From the NCBI GenBank assembly GCA_900766975.1, contig CAAFXO010000047.1, positions 1 to 20,070 on the forward strand: a stretch of DNA of 20,070 nt, written 5' to 3'. The notes under the pieces are model-generated. The model was not told where the DNA came from. It searched no databases and was given only the letters and a program-made list of their open reading frames with translations. This stretch comes from Bacteroidales bacterium. GTDB taxonomy: Bacteria; Bacteroidota; Bacteroidia; Bacteroidales; Muribaculaceae. The position numbers and the translations under genes were made by a program. How positions within the stretch are numbered: the first letter of the stretch is position 1; the number at the start of each line of letters is the position of its first letter. Below are positions 8,201-14,723 of this stretch, piece by piece.

Positions 8201-8587
8201 GGTGACACCCACCTGGTTTACCTCCGAGGGGAGGAAGCTGGCTGCCTTAGCGGCACGGTTCTGCACATCGACCGCAGCCATGTTGGGGTCCATACCTGCT
8301 TTGAAATATACGTTGATCTCGGCAGAACCATTGTTGGATGCCGTAGAATACATATAGTCCATATTCTCCGCACCATTGATCTGCTCCTCAAGAGGGGCGA
8401 TCACTGAGTTGAGCACAGACTGTGCATTCGCACCGGTGTATGTCGTCTTGACCGAAATCGTCGGCGGTGCGATATTCGGGTACTGCTCGATAGGCAATGT
8501 AACTAAGCCTAACACACCGAGAAGCACGATGAATACCGAGATCACGGTGGAGAGTACCGGCCTGTTGATAAATGTTGAAAGTTTCAT
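5201..8587 (-). CDS. RND (HAE1/AcrB-family) efflux pump, inner-membrane subunit
   Basis: This is a proton-driven exporter of the AcrB/MexB type, acting as a trimer in the inner membrane with the adaptor and channel encoded on either side. The 1128-residue product has the usual layout: TM1 at about 10-30, a first periplasmic porter/docking loop (about 35-335), TM2-TM6 (about 338-495), a second periplasmic loop (about 635-935), and TM8-TM12 (about 940-1100). The proton-relay residues are all present: D405 and D406 in TM4 (VVDDAIVVVE), K1009 in TM10 (LAKNAILIVEFA) and R1041 (RLRPILMTS). It is longer than the usual 1030-1050 residues. The extra length lies between TM6 and TM7, where residues about 535-556 and 559-579 form two additional hydrophobic stretches not found in AcrB. 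The gene starts 30 bp after the adaptor gene. Confidence 0.97.
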   Translation of the reverse strand: MKLSTFINRPVLSTVISVFIVLLGVLGLVTLPIEQYPNIAPPTISVKTTYTGANAQSVLNSVIAPLEEQINGAENMDYMYSTASNNGSAEINVYFKAGMDPNMAAVDVQNRAAKAASFLPSEVNQVGVTTQKRQSSMLMVFNLYAEGNKYSEEFVENYMAINIIPVIKRVPGVGEAMVMGADYSMRIWLKPDVMAQYGIMPTDVTATLAEQNIEAAPGQFGENGNQSFQYTLRYKGRLQNEQEFEDMVIKALPTGEMLRLKDVAEVELGRLTYGFHSTTNGMIGCAAMVMQSPGSNATQVVNEIQALLDQFQKECPEGLKIVTTMDVNQFLFASIHEVVKTLLEAFILVFLVVFIFLQDIRSTIIPMIAIPVALIGTFFLMKLFGFTLNLLTLSALVLAIAIVVDDAIVVVEAVHAKLDQGYKSSKMAAIDAMSDIASALISITLVMMLVFVPVSFMGGTSGVFYRQFGLTMAMAIFLSAVNALTLTPALCALFLKPHKEDGETVSLGERMKEAYSEAGNVIKESYKKRVNFHFPPLVTVLLLVATIVLLVLGWFNFDNIVKGIVAALVAVLAVIGMFQQAFIDAFNSQFNKLLNVYSKLAGWFIAHKITSFAIVTACIGLFVWLMSITPSSLVPTEDTGTIMGVVDMPPATSVERTKAVMDQVDSIAGTIPAVYIRNAITGYSFIAGQGNTYGSFIIKLKPWEERDNKTENAAAITALLTQKCSEIKNARIMFFQPPMISGYSVSNGFEIKLQDKTGGDLTNFYKVYQNFIAKLNARPEIAIAYSTFNPAYPQYMVELDVAKIKKAGLTQNAILSTLQAYYGGMYVSNFNKFGKLYRVMMQAAPEARVSPETLKQIKVRNGAEMAPIDNFVTLKRVYGPDVINRFNMFTTISVSGNPAQGVSSGQAIQVIKEVAAESLPVGFSYEFSGMTREENKQSGSSSAAIFGLVFLFVYLLLSAQYESYIIPLSVLLSVPLGLMGTFVFANFMGIDNNIYLQIALIMLIGLLAKNAILIVEFALERRRTGVSIVNAAILGSKARLRPILMTSLAMIIGLLPLMFATGAGANGYRALGTGAIGGMLIGMILQLLVVPALFVVFEIIQEKFKPFKWKDTDNTELSSELEQYTQHN

Positions 8588-8617
8588 ATTCGTCGATTGG
8601 AATAATGATCTTTTTGA

Positions 8618-9739
8618 TTATTTCTTAGGTTTGATTACCATATCATCCTTAACGGAGATACCTACACCCTCGATTACGATGCGTTCGCCGGCTTTCAAAC
8701 CGTCGAGCACGATGTAGTTCTGACCATCATTCTCCGGAGCGATGGTGATGGCGCGTGAATGTACCTTATTGCTGTCGTTGACTACATATACGAACTTCAT
8801 ATCCTGCATCTCGTAGGTGGCAGACTGCGGGATAAGCATAGCCGAAGCATGAACCTGCGGGATCATCACCTGACCGGTGTTGCCGCTATGCAACATGCCG
8901 TTGGGGTTGGGGAAGATGGCGATGGCTGTCGCACTGCCGGTGCTCGGATCGATCACACCCGAGATAGACTCGATCTTACCGCTGTGGGCATATACTTCGC
9001 CGGTGGCAAGCTTGAGAGTCACTGCCGGAAGGGACTTTATAGCCTCGTTGAGCGAACGCTTGCCATTGTCGGTGAGTGATAGGATGAACTTCTCATTCAG
9101 AGAGAACTTGGCACGCATGTCGCCATTGTTCGAAAGGATGGTAAGAAGTGATGCGGGAGATACGAGTGAACCCTCACGAAGATCGATCGAACCGACGATA
9201 CCCGAAGTCGGTGCAGTCACGTTGGAATATGACAAGTTCTTACGTGCACTCACCAAGTTGGCGTTGGCTTGATTGTATTGTGCCTTCGCTGCATTATAAG
9301 AATCGACCGAAGTCTGGAACGCAGCCTGGCTGATGATGTTCTTCTCATAGAGCATCTTGTTGTTGTTCATATTGGTGGTGGCGGTGTTGACATTTGCTTG
9401 TGCCACTGCCACTGCTGCCACTGCGGCATCCACTGCTGCCTTGAGCTGAACCTGATCGATGATGAATAGAGTCTGACCCTTACCGACAGCTTGACCCTCT
9501 TCTACACATACCTTGGTGATGAAACCTTGGATCTGAGGACGAATTTCTACATCATTTTCACCCTCAAGAGTGGTAGGCATACCTGTCTGTAACGTAGCAT
9601 CCTGCTCGCTGATGGTCAACACCGCGAGTTCCGGAGCCTGCTGTCCTTGCTGATCACCTTTGTTACCCTTGCATGAGGGAAGAATCAACGCCATTGCCAT
9701 TGCCGACAATAGAAGCGCATTCATTTTCTTAATATTCAT
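8618..9739 (-). CDS. RND efflux periplasmic adaptor (membrane fusion protein) lipoprotein
   Basis: This adaptor links the inner-membrane pump to the outer-membrane channel. The 373-residue product has a lipoprotein signal peptide with lipobox LPSC (Cys 23). A split biotinyl/lipoyl-like domain follows (first half about 65-97, VEIRPQIQGFITKVCVEEGQ; second half about 170-200, VTAPTSGIVGSIDLREGSLV). An Ala/Gln/Asn-rich alpha-helical hairpin lies between them at about 98-168. Beta-barrel and membrane-proximal domains follow to the end. It is the first gene of the efflux operon, 30 bp before the pump gene. Upstream lies a 321-bp intergenic region with a good -7 box and several palindromes, where regulation probably occurs. 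No TetR- or AraC-type regulator is encoded alongside. Confidence 0.96.
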   Translation of the reverse strand: MNIKKMNALLLSAMAMALILPSCKGNKGDQQGQQAPELAVLTISEQDATLQTGMPTTLEGENDVEIRPQIQGFITKVCVEEGQAVGKGQTLFIIDQVQLKAAVDAAVAAVAVAQANVNTATTNMNNNKMLYEKNIISQAAFQTSVDSYNAAKAQYNQANANLVSARKNLSYSNVTAPTSGIVGSIDLREGSLVSPASLLTILSNNGDMRAKFSLNEKFILSLTDNGKRSLNEAIKSLPAVTLKLATGEVYAHSGKIESISGVIDPSTGSATAIAIFPNPNGMLHSGNTGQVMIPQVHASAMLIPQSATYEMQDMKFVYVVNDSNKVHSRAITIAPENDGQNYIVLDGLKAGERIVIEGVGISVKDDMVIKPKK

Positions 9740-9875
9740 ACTCTTAATTTAAATGTATTTTGTTTGTTATTATTTCAAGTTGTTTTTTCTGTTTGAGAAC
9801 GATAATTTGAAAATACATTACAACCATTCGACATTCGATAACATGATTTTGTGTTTCCCAAATTCAAATTACACG

Positions 9876-9883
9876 CAAAGTTA
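9876..9883 (-). promoter_or_regulatory. Candidate -7 box of the efflux operon promoter
   Basis: On the minus strand TAACTTTG followed by CG is a perfect match to the Bacteroidetes -7 consensus TAnnTTTG. It would start transcription near 9870 and give a leader of about 130 nt before the adaptor ATG. No convincing -33 TTTG lies at the usual 19-21 bp spacing, so an activator may be needed. Confidence 0.5.
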
Positions 9884-9936
9884 CTAAATATATAGTTAAT
9901 AATATCCTAAATATTCTTAAAATGCGTGGATTTAAC

Positions 9937-9954
9937 CAATATTGAGCAATATTG
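9937..9954. promoter_or_regulatory. Two tandem CAATATTG palindromes, one helical turn apart
   Basis: The self-complementary octamer CAATATTG occurs at 9937-9944 and again at 9947-9954, with start points 10 bp apart and so on the same face of the helix. The pair lies about 54 bp upstream of the efflux -7 box. This spacing suits cooperative binding of a dimeric regulator. It is a candidate operator only. Confidence 0.4.
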
Positions 9955-9983
9955 AAAACTAATTTAATAATTTTAGTTTTCAA
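9952..9983. repeat. 11-bp inverted repeat upstream of the efflux operon
   Basis: TTGAAAACTAA (9952-9962) and its exact complement (9973-9983) flank a 10-nt AT-only spacer. The element is bracketed by two direct copies of ATTGAGCAA (9941-9949 and 9984-9992). It is AT-rich, so chance is not excluded, but the nested arrangement suggests a protein-binding region. Confidence 0.4.
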
Positions 9984-9990
9984 ATTGAGC

Positions 9991-10040
9991 AAAAATAATT
10001 GAGTGTGGCGGAATTGACCCTATCTCACTCAATTATTTTT
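9991..10040. terminator. 15-bp perfect inverted repeat after ftsH, probable terminator
   Basis: AAAAATAATTGAGTG (9991-10005) and its exact complement (10026-10040) enclose a 20-nt loop. It sits 20 bp past the ftsH stop on the minus strand. The 3' arm ends in a T-run, as expected for an intrinsic terminator, although the stem is AT-rich and the loop long. If it works, it separates ftsH transcription from the efflux operon. Confidence 0.6.
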
Positions 10041-10060
10041 GTTCTATCAAGTCAGTCGAT

Positions 10061-12100
10061 TTAGTGAGTGAATGGTGGGGGAGTGCCATCATCGTTGGTG
10101 CCATCTGCGGAGGGCTTATCCTCGGGGAGTTGCTCATCAGATGTCTTATTCTCCAATGCTTTTTTCTCCTTTTCATTCATCTCGAGGATTTCGTCGGTGC
10201 GAGACTTCCATTGGCGTTTGCCCAGAATTGCTTCGACATCATCGTTGAAGATGACTTCTCTTTCGATCAGGAGATCACGGATCTTATTATGCTGCTCGGC
10301 ATACTGAGTCAGGAGTGATTTAGCACGCTCATACTGCTCATTGACAAGACGTTTCACCTCTTCGTCGATCAGCGTAGCTGTAGTCTCGGAATATGGTTTG
10401 GTGAAGCTCATCTCTGTGCCGGTCGAGTCATTGTAGCTTATATTTGGGAGAACGTCGCTCATGCCATATACCATGACGAGTGATCGGGCGATCTTGGTAC
10501 ATCTTTCGAGGTCATTGCCAGCGCCGGTGCCTATCTGCCCCAAGAAGATTTCTTCGGCGGCACGTCCGGCGAGGAGACCGCACATAGTGTCAAGGAGAGC
10601 TTGTGTCGGCATGATCTGATGCTCTTCGGGGGCATACCATGCTGCGCCGAGAGCCATACCGCGAGGCACAATCGTCACCTTCACCAGCGGATTGCCATAT
10701 TTGATCATCCAAGTCACGGTGGCATGACCGGCTTCGTGAGTGGCTATGGCACGTTTCTCCTCTTCGGTGATGATCTTCGATTTCTTCTCCATACCGCCGA
10801 CGATTCTATCCACGGCTGCCATGAAGTCGCTATATTCCACCATCTTCTTATGGTTGCGGGCGGCAATCAGGGCGGCTTCGTTGCAGACGTTGGCGATATC
10901 AGCGCCGGAGAATCCTTGTGTCTGACGTGCCAACTGCTTGACATCCAACTTGCTGTTGCACTTGATGTTGCGGAGGTGAACCTGGAAGATCTCCTCGCGG
11001 TCGGTAAGTTCGGGGAGGTCGACATAGATCTGTCGGTCGAAGCGACCGGGACGAAGCAATGCCTGGTCGAGCATATCGGCGCGGTTGGTGGCAGCCAAGC
11101 AGATCACACCATTGTTAGACTGGAAACCATCCATCTCGGTGAGCATCTGGTTGAGGGTATTCTCACGTTCGTCGTTCGATCCCATATTCGGATTGCGGCC
11201 ACGAGCACGACCCACGGCGTCGATCTCATCGATGAAGACGATGCAGGGAGCCTTCTCCTTGGCTTGCTTGAAGAGGTCGCGGACGCGGGCTGCACCCACA
11301 CCGACGAACATCTCGACGAAGTCCGAACCGGAGATGGAGAGGAAAGGAACGTTAGCCTCGCCGGCTACCGCCTTCGCCAGAAGGGTCTTACCTGTTCCCG
11401 GAGGACCGATAAGGAGTGCGCCGCGTGGGATCTTGGCTCCCAATTCAGTGTAGCGCTGTGGATTCTTGAGGAACTCTACGATCTCCTCAACCTCTACTTT
11501 TGCTTCTGCCAAACCGGCTACATCCTTGAACTTGACATTTGTGCCATTATTCTTGTCGAAGACTGTAGCCTTCGATTTGCCGACACTGAAGATGCCACCG
11601 GGGCCTCCGGAACCTCCCGACATGCGTCGTGAGAGGAAATAGATCAGTATGAAGAATACGATTAACGGACCGAAATACCATAGGAACTTCATAAAGTCGC
11701 TTCCCTTGTCGTAGGTCACTACGATTTCCGGTTTACCCTCTTGGACAAGAGCCACATTCCAGGCGTCGATCCTATCCTGAAGCTTCTCGGATGAGGGTAT
11801 ATTGGTGTGTATCTTCTTATCGCCGGGGGCGTTGGGATCTTTGAATTTGAAGGACTTGACACCCTGTTCGGTGAGGGTGGCATCGGCAGAATTATCCTGC
11901 ATATTCACAGTGATCTTGGTGATGTAACCTTTGGAGGCTGCATCCTCAAATTCAGTCCAGTTGACCTTCTGTCTTTGTGAATCATCTTGGAAATAATAGA
12001 GGGCAAAGAGACCGATGATGATTGCGGCATACATCCAAAAGATATTGGAGACGCCCTTCATCTTCGGATTATTTCCTTGTTTCTGCTTTAAATTAAACAT
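10061..12100 (-). CDS. ftsH: ATP-dependent zinc metalloprotease FtsH
   Basis: FtsH is the membrane-anchored AAA+ protease that degrades misassembled membrane proteins and some cytosolic regulators. In the 679-residue product, TM1 (about 19-37) and TM2 (about 139-157) bracket a periplasmic domain. The AAA+ module follows, with Walker A GPPGTGKT (232-239), Walker B IVFIDEID (287-294) and the second region of homology (ATNRADMLDQALLRPGRFDR, 337-356). The zinc site is HEAGH (455-459), with the third ligand probably D530 in GTGAGND. The C-terminal tail after about 630 is acidic and low-complexity, as is common in this group. It follows rsfS by 71 bp. A downstream start at residue 14 (MKGVSNIF) is possible. 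Confidence 0.98.
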   Translation of the reverse strand: MFNLKQKQGNNPKMKGVSNIFWMYAAIIIGLFALYYFQDDSQRQKVNWTEFEDAASKGYITKITVNMQDNSADATLTEQGVKSFKFKDPNAPGDKKIHTNIPSSEKLQDRIDAWNVALVQEGKPEIVVTYDKGSDFMKFLWYFGPLIVFFILIYFLSRRMSGGSGGPGGIFSVGKSKATVFDKNNGTNVKFKDVAGLAEAKVEVEEIVEFLKNPQRYTELGAKIPRGALLIGPPGTGKTLLAKAVAGEANVPFLSISGSDFVEMFVGVGAARVRDLFKQAKEKAPCIVFIDEIDAVGRARGRNPNMGSNDERENTLNQMLTEMDGFQSNNGVICLAATNRADMLDQALLRPGRFDRQIYVDLPELTDREEIFQVHLRNIKCNSKLDVKQLARQTQGFSGADIANVCNEAALIAARNHKKMVEYSDFMAAVDRIVGGMEKKSKIITEEEKRAIATHEAGHATVTWMIKYGNPLVKVTIVPRGMALGAAWYAPEEHQIMPTQALLDTMCGLLAGRAAEEIFLGQIGTGAGNDLERCTKIARSLVMVYGMSDVLPNISYNDSTGTEMSFTKPYSETTATLIDEEVKRLVNEQYERAKSLLTQYAEQHNKIRDLLIEREVIFNDDVEAILGKRQWKSRTDEILEMNEKEKKALENKTSDEQLPEDKPSADGTNDDGTPPPFTH

Positions 12101-12171
12101 AACTATCTATATCGAGGGGATATGTGTAGGCTATCTACTTGGTTTGTATTAGTTTAGTCGAGTCATATGGT

Positions 12172-12570
12172 TTAGTCGAGATCGGGAATGCAAGTGATCT
12201 TCGCATCGCTCCATAGGTCTTCGATGTTGTAGAACTCTCTGAAATCGGGGAGAAAAACATGAACCATCAGCGAACCATAATCGATCACAATCCATTGAGA
12301 ATTGCGATAACCGTCATAGTTGTATGGTTTGACTCCCAATTTGAGGCGGAGTTCCTCGCGGATGTTATCTGCGATGGCAGAGACCTGAGAGGTGGAATTA
12401 CCTTGACAGATGATAAATGTCGATGTCGGCGCTGTTTCCAATTTCGTGAGATCCAATAAAGTGATCTTCGACCCCTTGCGGTCTTGGATAGCGTTGACCG
12501 CTGTCTCTACAAGAGCGGAACTCGAGATGTTGGACTTCCCAACTACTTGACTATTAGTCTGATTTGTCAT
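12172..12570 (-). CDS. rsfS: Ribosomal silencing factor RsfS (YbeB/Iojap family)
   Basis: RsfS binds ribosomal protein uL14 on the 50S subunit and blocks subunit joining during slow growth or starvation. The 132-residue product shows the family core from about residue 20 to 125: a helical N-terminal part with DRKGSKITLLDL, the central FIICQGNSTSQVSAIADNI, then a tryptophan-containing strand (SQWIVIDYGSLMVHVF) and the hallmark end REFYNIEDLWSDA. It is slightly longer at both ends than the compact family average. It precedes ftsH on the same strand by 71 bp, the arrangement known in Porphyromonas. An 11-bp direct copy of its last codons (CTCGACTAAAC in coding sense) recurs 18 bp downstream in the gap. 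Confidence 0.96.
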   Translation of the reverse strand: MTNQTNSQVVGKSNISSSALVETAVNAIQDRKGSKITLLDLTKLETAPTSTFIICQGNSTSQVSAIADNIREELRLKLGVKPYNYDGYRNSQWIVIDYGSLMVHVFLPDFREFYNIEDLWSDAKITCIPDLD

Positions 12571-12646
12571 GAGTTGTATTATGTCTGTTCTGTTTGATTG
12601 ATCAACTTCGCTTCAAGCTTTTGAATATTGAGGGGAATCAGATTGA

Positions 12647-12654
12647 CAAATCTA
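12647..12654 (-). promoter_or_regulatory. Candidate -7 box upstream of rsfS
   Basis: Minus-strand TAGATTTG fits TAnnTTTG and lies about 77 bp before the rsfS start. A TTTG is present at 12678-12681, but its 23-bp spacing is longer than usual. This is a weak candidate. Confidence 0.3.
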
Positions 12655-12764
12655 TCATCATCACCTACTTATATTAACAAAGAAGAAGAAAAAGTTATCA
12701 TGTTTATTTTGATTTTAATATCATTCTCTTAAGTTTATTATCAAATTTCATGCCAAATTATGAG

Positions 12765-12950
12765 TTATTTGGTCTGACTGATAAAATCTTTGGCAAGAAG
12801 TTTGATAAGTTTTCTTCTCATTTTGTAGATTGCTCTATACCAGCATACCACCATAGCGGCAAAGAGAGTGGCAAGAATAGAGGCTATTATGTCAGCATAA
12901 TATTCTACGAGATCAAAGTCGGAGATATAATCATTGAGTAATTCCTCCAC
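12765..12950 (-). CDS. Possible small single-span membrane protein (unrecognised)
   Basis: I do not recognise this product. If translated from the GTG at 12950 it is 61 residues: an acidic N-terminal part (MEELLNDYISDFDLVEYYAD), one hydrophobic segment at about residues 20-36 (IIASILATLFAAMVVCW) and a strongly basic C terminus (KMRRKLIKLLAKD). The basic end next to the hydrophobic segment fits a membrane span with its C terminus inside. The open frame continues another 14 codons upstream without ATG, and a good -7 box lies about 45 bp before the GTG. Against it: there is no ATG start, the sequence is AT-rich, and an antisense frame of similar length overlaps (12750-12941). It is the only coding candidate in the 485-bp gap between thiD and rsfS; nothing else is visible there except promoter-like boxes. 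Confidence 0.3.
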   Translation of the reverse strand: MEELLNDYISDFDLVEYYADIIASILATLFAAMVVCWYRAIYKMRRKLIKLLAKDFISQTK

Positions 12951-12994
12951 AAAGCCATCGAGAATGCCATAATAGAGAAATTCCCAAAATTATG

Positions 12995-13029
12995 CAAAGT
13001 TAATAAAAAAACGCCATTATCCCTCAAAA
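12995..13029 (-). promoter_or_regulatory. Candidate promoter between thiD and the small membrane ORF
   Basis: Minus-strand TAACTTTG (12995-13002), followed by CA, is a perfect -7 box. A TTTTG (13025-13029) lies 22 bp upstream, slightly longer than the usual spacing for -33. Transcription would start near 12988 and run into the small membrane ORF and towards rsfS-ftsH. Confidence 0.45.
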
Positions 13030-13055
13030 TACTCCCAAATAAATAAGTGGATAGA

Positions 13056-13910
13056 TTAGGTTGGGAATTGGAGTAGGGGGCTTTGGTCGGGTAGTAGGGG
13101 ATGGTTTTTGGCCCTGATTATTGAGTCTTGGACGAAGGTCTTGGCTTGGCGGATGGATGTGCTTAGATCTCGGCCTTGGGCTAAACCTGCTGCTATCGCC
13201 GATGATAGAGTACATCCGGTGCCATGAGTATGACAGCTTTCAATCCTCTCTGCCCTAAATTCCTCAGTCTCTTCCACTTCCGCCTCGCAAGTGCGACTGT
13301 AGAGCTTGTCTATACATTCTTTCCCTTCACTATGGCCTCCCTTTAGTAATATAGCGTTGATATCGTAACGATCCATCAATACCCTCGCTATCTTTTCATC
13401 ATTAACTCCGTTATCCGATAGGCCGGCAACATTCTCCGGCAATCCGGCATTACTCGCAGTTATTCGGGCAAGTTTTCTTAATTCCGGTATGTTGGGCGTG
13501 ACAAGAGTTGCCTTAGAGAAGAGTTCTTGGCACATCCTTACGACTGTCTGGGAAGTATCGCCCGTGAGAGAACCACCGGAAGTGGCACTCATCACCGGAT
13601 CGATCACTACATTGCGCAGATTATATCGCTCGATATGGCGAACGATGACATCTACAGCCGATGCCGTGGGGATCATCCCTATTTTCACGGCATCCGGCTT
13701 GAAATATGATAGGGTAGCCTCAAGTTGGGCATCAAGCATATCATCGCCGACATATAGCACACCCTTCACACCTGCCGGGTTCTGCGCCGTCACTGCCGTA
13801 ACGACACTCACCGGATAGCATGAAAGTGCACAACATGTCTTTATGTCAGCCTGCATACCGGCACCGGCAGTGTTGTCACTCCCCGATATGCACAAAACAA
13901 CAGGCATCAT
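13056..13910 (-). CDS. thiD: Hydroxymethylpyrimidine/phosphomethylpyrimidine kinase ThiD
   Basis: ThiD phosphorylates HMP and then HMP-phosphate to the pyrophosphate that is joined to the thiazole unit in thiamine synthesis. The 284-residue product is a ribokinase-fold protein. It carries the N-terminal GSDNTAGAGMQADIKT motif (10-25), the central VVIDPVMSATSGG (101-113), and the C-terminal anion-hole motif GTGCTLSSAIAAG (230-242) with the family's reactive Cys at 233. The usual GSDSGGGAG is GSDNTAGAG here, a mild variation. No other thiamine gene is next to it; it is the last gene of a run with plsC, 27 bp downstream. Residues about 206-222 are an acidic insertion. Two adjacent ATG codons (13910 and 13907) are equally possible starts. 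Confidence 0.95.
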   Translation of the reverse strand: MMPVVLCISGSDNTAGAGMQADIKTCCALSCYPVSVVTAVTAQNPAGVKGVLYVGDDMLDAQLEATLSYFKPDAVKIGMIPTASAVDVIVRHIERYNLRNVVIDPVMSATSGGSLTGDTSQTVVRMCQELFSKATLVTPNIPELRKLARITASNAGLPENVAGLSDNGVNDEKIARVLMDRYDINAILLKGGHSEGKECIDKLYSRTCEAEVEETEEFRAERIESCHTHGTGCTLSSAIAAGLAQGRDLSTSIRQAKTFVQDSIIRAKNHPLLPDQSPLLQFPT

Positions 13911-13937
13911 AACCCACTAATATCTAATATCTAATCA

Positions 13938-14690
13938 CTAATCCTTATACTCCTCGGGGAGGGCTGACTGGATAGCTTCACGACATTGAGCCATCAGCAC
14001 CTTAGTGTTGAAGCCACGTTCTCCGGGGTAGATGGGAGGATGAATAGTCAGCTTGATACGAGTCGGAGTCATATTGTAGGTGTTGCGAGGCATAGCCTTG
14101 AAACTGCCATCGATAGTCAGCGGCACCACCGGTAACTTAAACTCACCGGCGAGCATAAAAGCACCACGCTTGAAGGGTATCATCTTGCCATCCCAACTGC
14201 GACTCCCCTCCGGGAAGATCACTACAGACAGGCCACCCTTCAAAGTCTTCTCAGCTTCCGCGATCGTCTCCTTGATACCTGCCACGCTCGAATCGTCGAC
14301 AAAAACGTGTCCACCCTTCTTGCATGCCCAACCTACGGCGAAGATCTTCTCAAGACTCTTCTTCATAAGCCAGCGGAAATTATGGTTGAGATAACCATAG
14401 ATCAGCCAGATATCGTATGCACCCTGATGGTTGGATACGAAGACATAACTCTGATTCTTGTCAATATTCTCTCTCCCCTCCACCTCGATCTTCATTCCGA
14501 AGATGATGCAGGTGAGACGAGACCAGATATGAGCCGGCCAATAACTCCAGAAATTATCTTTCCCCAAGATGCAACCGAGAGCTGTGGTCAGCGATGTGAG
14601 CAGGGTCGCAATGACGAAGATCGGTCCGGCGATCAGATATTCATAGATAAGATAAAAAACACGAACTATCTTTTTCATCTTCTTCTCCAA
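13938..14690 (-). CDS. plsC: 1-acyl-sn-glycerol-3-phosphate acyltransferase (PlsC family)
   Basis: PlsC adds the second acyl chain to lysophosphatidic acid, giving the phosphatidic acid that CdsA (also in this window) uses. The 250-residue product has an N-terminal hydrophobic anchor (about 10-42) and the acyltransferase motifs in order: motif I NHQGAYD (87-93, the HX4D catalytic pair H88/D93), motif III FPEGSRS (159-165) and motif IV VVPLTIDGS (188-196). Length and layout fit the family. It lies 33 bp after rprY and 27 bp before thiD, so it is probably co-transcribed with them. The start may instead be M5 (14678). Other lysophospholipid or ornithine-lipid acyltransferases share these motifs, so the exact acceptor is inferred. 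Confidence 0.92.
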   Translation of the reverse strand: MEKKMKKIVRVFYLIYEYLIAGPIFVIATLLTSLTTALGCILGKDNFWSYWPAHIWSRLTCIIFGMKIEVEGRENIDKNQSYVFVSNHQGAYDIWLIYGYLNHNFRWLMKKSLEKIFAVGWACKKGGHVFVDDSSVAGIKETIAEAEKTLKGGLSVVIFPEGSRSWDGKMIPFKRGAFMLAGEFKLPVVPLTIDGSFKAMPRNTYNMTPTRIKLTIHPPIYPGERGFNTKVLMAQCREAIQSALPEEYKD

Positions 14691-14723
14691 GATTGGATTC
14701 CTATATCTCTTGTATCGTCAGGA

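Noticed and set aside
7343..8407. Consecutive plus-strand frames of 188 and 165 codons
   Set aside because: Both are antisense to the RND pump gene; their His/Asp-rich composition reflects the codon pattern of the pump.
10601..11632. 343-codon open frame on the plus strand
   Set aside because: It lies wholly antisense to the conserved AAA+ core of ftsH. Its product is His-rich with no recognisable domain, typical of a shadow of a well-conserved gene.
12750..12941. 63-codon plus-strand frame starting with ATG in the thiD-rsfS gap
   Set aside because: It competes with the minus-strand small ORF. It has no clear upstream promoter match, no hydrophobic or domain pattern, and points against both flanking genes. 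The minus-strand frame looks more protein-like, though neither is secure.
13911..13937. Repeated ATCTAAT units in the plsC-thiD gap
   Set aside because: This is about three imperfect copies in a 27-bp AT-rich spacer, too short and simple to be a meaningful repeat array.
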